DNA of 64,000 bases from positions 1-64,000 of the forward strand of contig JAWUWD010000107.1 in the NCBI GenBank assembly GCA_034112085.1, written 5' to 3'. The notes beneath the pieces were generated by a model. That model had not been told where the DNA came from. It was given only the letters and a program-made list of their open reading frames with translations, and ran no database searches. The translations under genes and the position numbers were made by a program. The DNA is from JAWUWD01 sp034112085 (GTDB lineage Bacteria; Bacteroidota; Bacteroidia; Cytophagales; Cyclobacteriaceae). Shown here piece by piece: positions 59,719-64,000 of the stretch; position 1 is the stretch's first letter; each line of letters starts with the position of its first letter.

Positions 59719-62322
59719 ATGATCGAATCACTGAAAAAAGAATCGAAATATGTAAGAAGCTTGTTAGAAGCTAGTCTTGATCCATTGGTAACGATCAGTG
59801 CAGAAGGAAAGATTACTGATGTAAATAAAGCCTTGATGAAAGTTACCGGCATTTCAAGAACTGGGCTTATAGGCACCAATTTCTCTTCTTATTTCACCTC
59901 TCCTAAAAAAGCGCAAGAAGGATATTTACAAGTCTATGAAAAGAATTTTGTCTCTGATTATGCTTTAACCATAAAACATAAAAACGGCAACTTAACAGAC
60001 GTGCTTTATAATGCTTCCTTATATAAGGACGAAAATGGAAAGGTGTTGGGTGTTTTTGCAGCTGCTCGTGATGTAACCGAACAAAAGTGGGCCATTGAAT
60101 TGCGCGCTGCTAACAAAGAATTAGTTTATCAAAATGAGAAACGTGCAGCTGAATTAGTTCTGGCCCATAAAGAACTAATATATCAAACCAGCGAAAAAGA
60201 AAAACGAATTGCAGAGTTGGCAATTGCAGACATTGAACTTGATTTTCAAAACAAAGAGAAAAAAAAGCGAGAAATCGCTAATAAGAAACTCAAAGCACTT
60301 AGCTCCTCTGCTAAACTAGCATCTCAATTTTCATTGAGCCTTATTGAAGCCAGTCATGACCTATTAGTAACCATTAGCACGAAAGGTAAGATTGTGGACA
60401 TAAATCAGGCCATGGTAAACATTACAGGTGTCCCACGAAAAAAATTAACAGGGACTGACTTTTTTGATTATTTCACAGAGCCTCAAAAAGCAAGACTAGT
60501 ATATAAAGAAGTATTTGCCAAAGGATCTGTAACCGACTCCCCGCTAACGTTGCGACATAAGGATGGCAAATTAACCGATGTTCTTTTTAATGGATCTGTT
60601 TATAAAGATGATAATAATAATGTGCAAGGTGTAGTTATTGTTGCCAGAGATGTTACAGATCAGACGAGAATCAGCACAGATTTGTTGGAAGCAAAAGAAT
60701 CTGCAGAATTGGCTACAACCGTTGCTCAGGAAGCTAAATTCAAAGCTGAAGAGGTAGCTGAAATCGCAGAAAACGAAGTAAAGTCGAAACAACAGTTTTT
60801 GTCAAACATGAGTCATGAAATTCGCACTCCTATGAATGCGATTATTGGCTTTACGAAAGTGCTGTTAAAAACTAAACTTACGGCTAAGCAAAAAGAATAC
60901 TTAAAGGCCATAAAAACGAGTGGTAACTCATTAATCGTGCTTATCAACGACATCCTTGATTTGGCCAAAGTCGATGCTGGAAAAATGACTTTTGAAAAAT
61001 CTCCCTTCAAATTGGCTTCTTCCTTGTCTTTAATGCTTCATTTATTTGAAGCTAAAATACAGGAGAAAAATTTGTCGCTCATTAAGAATTATCATGACGA
61101 CATACCTGAGGTACTTCTTGGAGACCCTGCTCGACTTCACCAGATTATTCTAAATCTTGTAAGTAACGCAGTAAAGTTTACTTCAAAAGGACACATTGCT
61201 GTTTCAGTTCGCCTGCTAAGTGAAGATAAGGAAAGTGTGAGTATTGAATTCTCCATTTCTGATACTGGTATTGGGATCAAGGAAACCCAAATAGATCAGA
61301 TCTTTGAAAACTTTAGCCAAGCATCAAGTGATACTTCCAGGCTGTATGGCGGAACTGGATTGGGCCTTGCCATTGTGAAAAAGTTGGTAGAAGCACAGGG
61401 AGGTAGCATAAGGGTGAAAAGTGTGCCTGATGTAGGCACTACTTTTAGCTTTATTCTGAATTTTGAACAAACAGTTGAAGACGCAGTATCAGAAATTGAA
61501 TTTGTGAAGTTAGATGAGGAATTTAAAAACACCAAAGTCTTGGTAGTTGAAGACATTAAGCTCAACCAATTATTGATGAAAACCTTGTTAGACGAATTCG
61601 GCTTTGAACTTGATATTGCCTCAAATGGTCTGATTGCAATTGAAAAATTAAAAGCCAAATCATACGATATTATTTTGATGGATCTCCAAATGCCGGAAAT
61701 GAATGGTTTTGAGGCTACTCATTATATTCGAAACACGATGCGTTCCAAAATTCCGATCATAGCATTGACAGCGGATGTAACTACTGCTGACTTAAAAAAA
61801 TGCAAGTCAGTAGGAATGAATGATTACCTGGCCAAACCGGTAGATGAGCGGCTATTATATAGTAAAATAGTGAGTTTGGTAGACCATATACCCGTAGAAA
61901 CCATAGATTCGGAAGCAGAAACCATAGCAAAATCTGAGGCAAAAATAAAAACATTAAAATGTATTGATCTGACATATCTGAAACATATTAGCAAGTCAAA
62001 TTCTGAAATAATGATGGAAGTAATGGTGCTTTATCTGGAACAAACACCATCATTGATTGAATTGATGCAGAAAAGCTCTCTGACAAAAGATTGGGAGTCG
62101 TTGCAGGCAGTTGCACATAGAATTATTTCATCATTTGCAATAGTCGGTATTCATGTTGATTTCGAAAACATGGCAAAAAAACTGCAACAATATGCAGCAA
62201 ATAAAGAAGAGAATCCAGAAATAAAAAAACTGGTGTTGCAAATTACAAATATTTGTAATCAGGCATGTATTGAGATCGAAGAAGAATTGGACAGTCTAAA
62301 GAGTATTAACAATGGAAACTGA
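59719..62322 (+). CDS. Hybrid histidine kinase, PAS-PAS-HisKA-HATPase-REC-Hpt
   Basis: 867 residues from ATG 59719. No membrane segment, so a cytoplasmic sensor. Two PAS domains (about 12-123 and 203-313) are obvious duplicates (DPLVTISAEGKITDVNKAL and DLLVTISTKGKIVDINQAM). A coiled linker repeats KELVYQNEKRAAELVL/KELIYQTSEKEKRIAELAI. HisKA: LSNMSHEIRTPMNAIIGF with His366. ATPase: DTGIGIKETQIDQIF, YGGTGLGLAIVKKLV. Receiver: IILMDLQMPEMNGF, LTADVTTADL. Hpt: VAHRIISSFAIVGI. It could pass phosphate to the next protein. It overlaps the receiver gene by 11 nt. Confidence 0.95.
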   Translation: MIESLKKESKYVRSLLEASLDPLVTISAEGKITDVNKALMKVTGISRTGLIGTNFSSYFTSPKKAQEGYLQVYEKNFVSDYALTIKHKNGNLTDVLYNASLYKDENGKVLGVFAAARDVTEQKWAIELRAANKELVYQNEKRAAELVLAHKELIYQTSEKEKRIAELAIADIELDFQNKEKKKREIANKKLKALSSSAKLASQFSLSLIEASHDLLVTISTKGKIVDINQAMVNITGVPRKKLTGTDFFDYFTEPQKARLVYKEVFAKGSVTDSPLTLRHKDGKLTDVLFNGSVYKDDNNNVQGVVIVARDVTDQTRISTDLLEAKESAELATTVAQEAKFKAEEVAEIAENEVKSKQQFLSNMSHEIRTPMNAIIGFTKVLLKTKLTAKQKEYLKAIKTSGNSLIVLINDILDLAKVDAGKMTFEKSPFKLASSLSLMLHLFEAKIQEKNLSLIKNYHDDIPEVLLGDPARLHQIILNLVSNAVKFTSKGHIAVSVRLLSEDKESVSIEFSISDTGIGIKETQIDQIFENFSQASSDTSRLYGGTGLGLAIVKKLVEAQGGSIRVKSVPDVGTTFSFILNFEQTVEDAVSEIEFVKLDEEFKNTKVLVVEDIKLNQLLMKTLLDEFGFELDIASNGLIAIEKLKAKSYDIILMDLQMPEMNGFEATHYIRNTMRSKIPIIALTADVTTADLKKCKSVGMNDYLAKPVDERLLYSKIVSLVDHIPVETIDSEAETIAKSEAKIKTLKCIDLTYLKHISKSNSEIMMEVMVLYLEQTPSLIELMQKSSLTKDWESLQAVAHRIISSFAIVGIHVDFENMAKKLQQYAANKEENPEIKKLVLQITNICNQACIEIEEELDSLKSINNGN

Positions 62323-62743
62323 AAAAATAAAAATATTCCTGGTCGATGATGACGCACTATATTTGAAATCCTTAGAAATAGAATTTAGGCAAAAGGCGGA
62401 CTTTCTTGTTGAAACCTTTCCATCTGGTGAAGAATGTTTGAGAAATATTTCACTTGATCCTGATTTGATCATTTTAGACTATCATCTTGATGGCATTAAT
62501 AAGAATGCCATGAACGGCTTACAGACATTGGATAAAATAAAGGAAATCGATCCAGACATGCCAGTCTTGATGTTATCGGCACAGGACAAAATTGATGTAG
62601 CTATAAACTGCATACACCATAAAGCCTTTGACTATGTAGTGAAAAGTGAAACCGCTTTTTTACGGCTTGAGAAAATTATAACTTCGGTTTTTAAGTTTAA
62701 AAAAATGGAAAAAAAACTGAGTTGGTATATTGACAGGATGTAA
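62312..62743 (+). CDS. Stand-alone response-regulator receiver protein
   Basis: 143 residues: acidic patch FLVDDDALYL, phosphoacceptor Asp near 53 in LIILDYHLDG, Ser/Thr in VLMLSAQDKIDVA and Lys in YVVKSETAF. There is no output domain, only a short C-terminal helix (FKKMEKKLSWYIDRM). It starts 11 nt before the hybrid kinase stop, so it is the likely phosphate acceptor from the Hpt domain. Effector unknown. Confidence 0.93.
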   Translation: METEKIKIFLVDDDALYLKSLEIEFRQKADFLVETFPSGEECLRNISLDPDLIILDYHLDGINKNAMNGLQTLDKIKEIDPDMPVLMLSAQDKIDVAINCIHHKAFDYVVKSETAFLRLEKIITSVFKFKKMEKKLSWYIDRM

Positions 62744-62886
62744 GTCAAGTAATTCTTGATATGCTGATGAAACTGCTCTATAACGAATATCTTAAAAGAA
62801 AATACCACAATAACATTTAGATTTCATTTGACTTTAATTGAATTCATCAGCTGAACAATTCTAAATAATAAAGAGGAACAATACAG

Positions 62887-64000
62887 ATGACTCAAAAATC
62901 TAATAAATCTCACACCCTACTTGAAAGACGAAAAAAAGTAGTTGCTAATGGTGTTGGTGTATTTAATACATCGACTGTTCAACATGCAAAAGGAGCTATC
63001 ATCACTGATGAAGATGGTAATGAGTTAATTGACTTTGCGGGTGGTATAGGAGTGGTAAATGCTGGTCATTGCCCTGAACCTGTAGTGAAGGCAATAAAGG
63101 ATCAAGCTGATAAATATCTACATACCAGTTTCAATGTGGTCACCTATGAGCCATATATCAAATTATGTGAAGAACTCTGTGAGATATTACCACATGGTAA
63201 GCAAACCAAAGCAATGTTGGTCAGTACAGGTGCCGAAGCAGTAGAGAATGCCATTAAGATAGCTCGTCAGGCAACTAAACGAGAGGCTGTTCTATGTTTC
63301 ACAGATGCATATCATGGCAGAACATTGATGGCCATGACGCTTACAAGTAAAGTAGATTACAAACTTGAATGTGGTCCTTTTGCACCGGAAGTATATCGTA
63401 TTCCATTCCCGAATTTTTATCGATATTCCGATGGGAAATCGATGGAAGACTTTGTAATAACAAAGCTTAAGGCATTACATGCGTCCAGTAAAAATTTGAT
63501 TGACCCTAAAAATCTGGCAGCAGTTATCATTGAGCCAATTCAAGGTGAAGGCGGTTTTAATCCAGTACCTCAAAAATATTTTGAAGGACTTCGTGAGTTT
63601 TGTAATGTGCATGGTATCATGCTTATCGCAGACGAGATACAAAGTGGCTTCGCGAGAACAGGACATTGGGCAAGTTGGCAGCACTATAATGTCCAGCCAG
63701 ACATCAGTACCTATGGCAAGTCTATGGGTTCTGGACTACCTATTGCAGCGGTTATTGGAAGATCGGAAATAATGGATGCCGCAGCACAAGGAACCATTGG
63801 AGGAACATATATAGGCAGTCCAATTTCTTGTGCCGCGTCATTGGCGACTATTCAATATATGAAAGATATCAATCTTAATGACAGGGCGAATGAGGTAGGT
63901 AAAATCGTGATGGATAGGTTGGAAAAGGTTAAAGAAGTATGCTCAGATATTGGTGATGTGAGAGGCTTAGGGGCAATGGTTGCAGTAGAGTTTGTGATAG
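62887..64000 (+). CDS. gabT: GABA-type class III aminotransferase, 3' cut by window end
   Basis: The frame is open from ATG 62887 to the end, 371 residues visible. Class III PLP enzyme: IDFAGGIGVVNAGHCPEPVV, VSTGAEAVENAIKIARQAT, AYHGRTLMAMTL, AVIIEPIQGEGGFNPVP, MLIADEIQSGFARTG, and the PLP lysine in STYGKSMGSGLPIAAV. The pattern is that of 4-aminobutyrate-2-oxoglutarate aminotransferases, which make succinic semialdehyde and glutamate; acetylornithine or other omega-aminotransferases remain possible. It lies 143 nt after the receiver gene with no obvious terminator between. Confidence 0.9.
   Translation, partial: MTQKSNKSHTLLERRKKVVANGVGVFNTSTVQHAKGAIITDEDGNELIDFAGGIGVVNAGHCPEPVVKAIKDQADKYLHTSFNVVTYEPYIKLCEELCEILPHGKQTKAMLVSTGAEAVENAIKIARQATKREAVLCFTDAYHGRTLMAMTLTSKVDYKLECGPFAPEVYRIPFPNFYRYSDGKSMEDFVITKLKALHASSKNLIDPKNLAAVIIEPIQGEGGFNPVPQKYFEGLREFCNVHGIMLIADEIQSGFARTGHWASWQHYNVQPDISTYGKSMGSGLPIAAVIGRSEIMDAAAQGTIGGTYIGSPISCAASLATIQYMKDINLNDRANEVGKIVMDRLEKVKEVCSDIGDVRGLGAMVAVEFVI

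Overview
The window (about 36-38% G+C by eye) looks like the chromosome of a marine-type Bacteroidota, most likely Cytophagales. The evidence is the rplM-rpsI-rpsB-tsf block, the pairing of a thioredoxin with a DUF6952 protein, a SigZ-type ECF factor, a Reg_prop two-component sensor, DUF2723 and AsmA giants, weak ribosome binding sites, and promoters of the Bacteroidota form (TTTG, about 19 nt, TAnnTTTG). The best promoters precede the tRNA-Val gene, rplM and greA.

Layout. 1-17 kb: the 3' part of a sigma-54 activator without a DNA-binding domain, a 45-residue lipoprotein missed by usual length cut-offs, the ribosomal operon, a pseudouridine synthase, a PhoR/PhoB-like pair, an envelope cassette (DUF3108, zinc peptidase, barrel-like protein), a glycosyltransferase with a flippase-like membrane protein, ruvC, a HIT protein, greA, a pentapeptide-repeat membrane protein, and rsmA-mgtE-serA. 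17-23 kb: pdxA, DUF177-rpmF, then fabH-efp-accB-accC and a separate acyl carrier protein; this is the fatty-acid initiation block. 23-38 kb: a Pmp3-domain lipoprotein, a THUMP methyltransferase, a membrane-fused patatin, a 1092-residue sensor kinase, a fused isobutyryl-CoA mutase (IcmF), thioredoxin/DUF6952, a SigZ-type sigma factor preceded by an 11-cysteine 32-residue peptide, an aminotransferase, a PfkB kinase and a GDPD-like protein that has lost its catalytic residues. 38-48.5 kb: VOC protein, adenosine kinase, cold-shock protein, RhlE-like helicase, and a six-gene operon for 5-oxoproline (amidohydrolase, DUF2891, Nramp-like transporter, pxpA, pxpB, pxpC). 48.5-56.5 kb: tRNA-Val, AsmA-like protein, DUF2723 protein and an RprX/RprY-like pair. 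56.6-64 kb: an IS6-family element, then a more accessory-looking stretch with YtxH-like and small secreted stress-type proteins, an AraC regulator, a hybrid kinase, a lone receiver protein and the start of a GABA-type aminotransferase. This stretch has several repeat-rich non-coding segments.

Most interesting. (1) SigZ with a Cys-rich tail next to a metallothionein-like peptide, which suggests a compact metal or thiol-stress switch. (2) An Nramp homologue that lacks the canonical metal ligands and sits between DUF2891 and pxpABC, which suggests a non-metal substrate. (3) A terminator-like hairpin between the predicted greA promoter and greA, reminiscent of the GraL leader RNA of enterobacteria. 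(4) Helically phased direct repeats upstream of the RprX/RprY-like operon. No CRISPR array, prophage or restriction system is visible.
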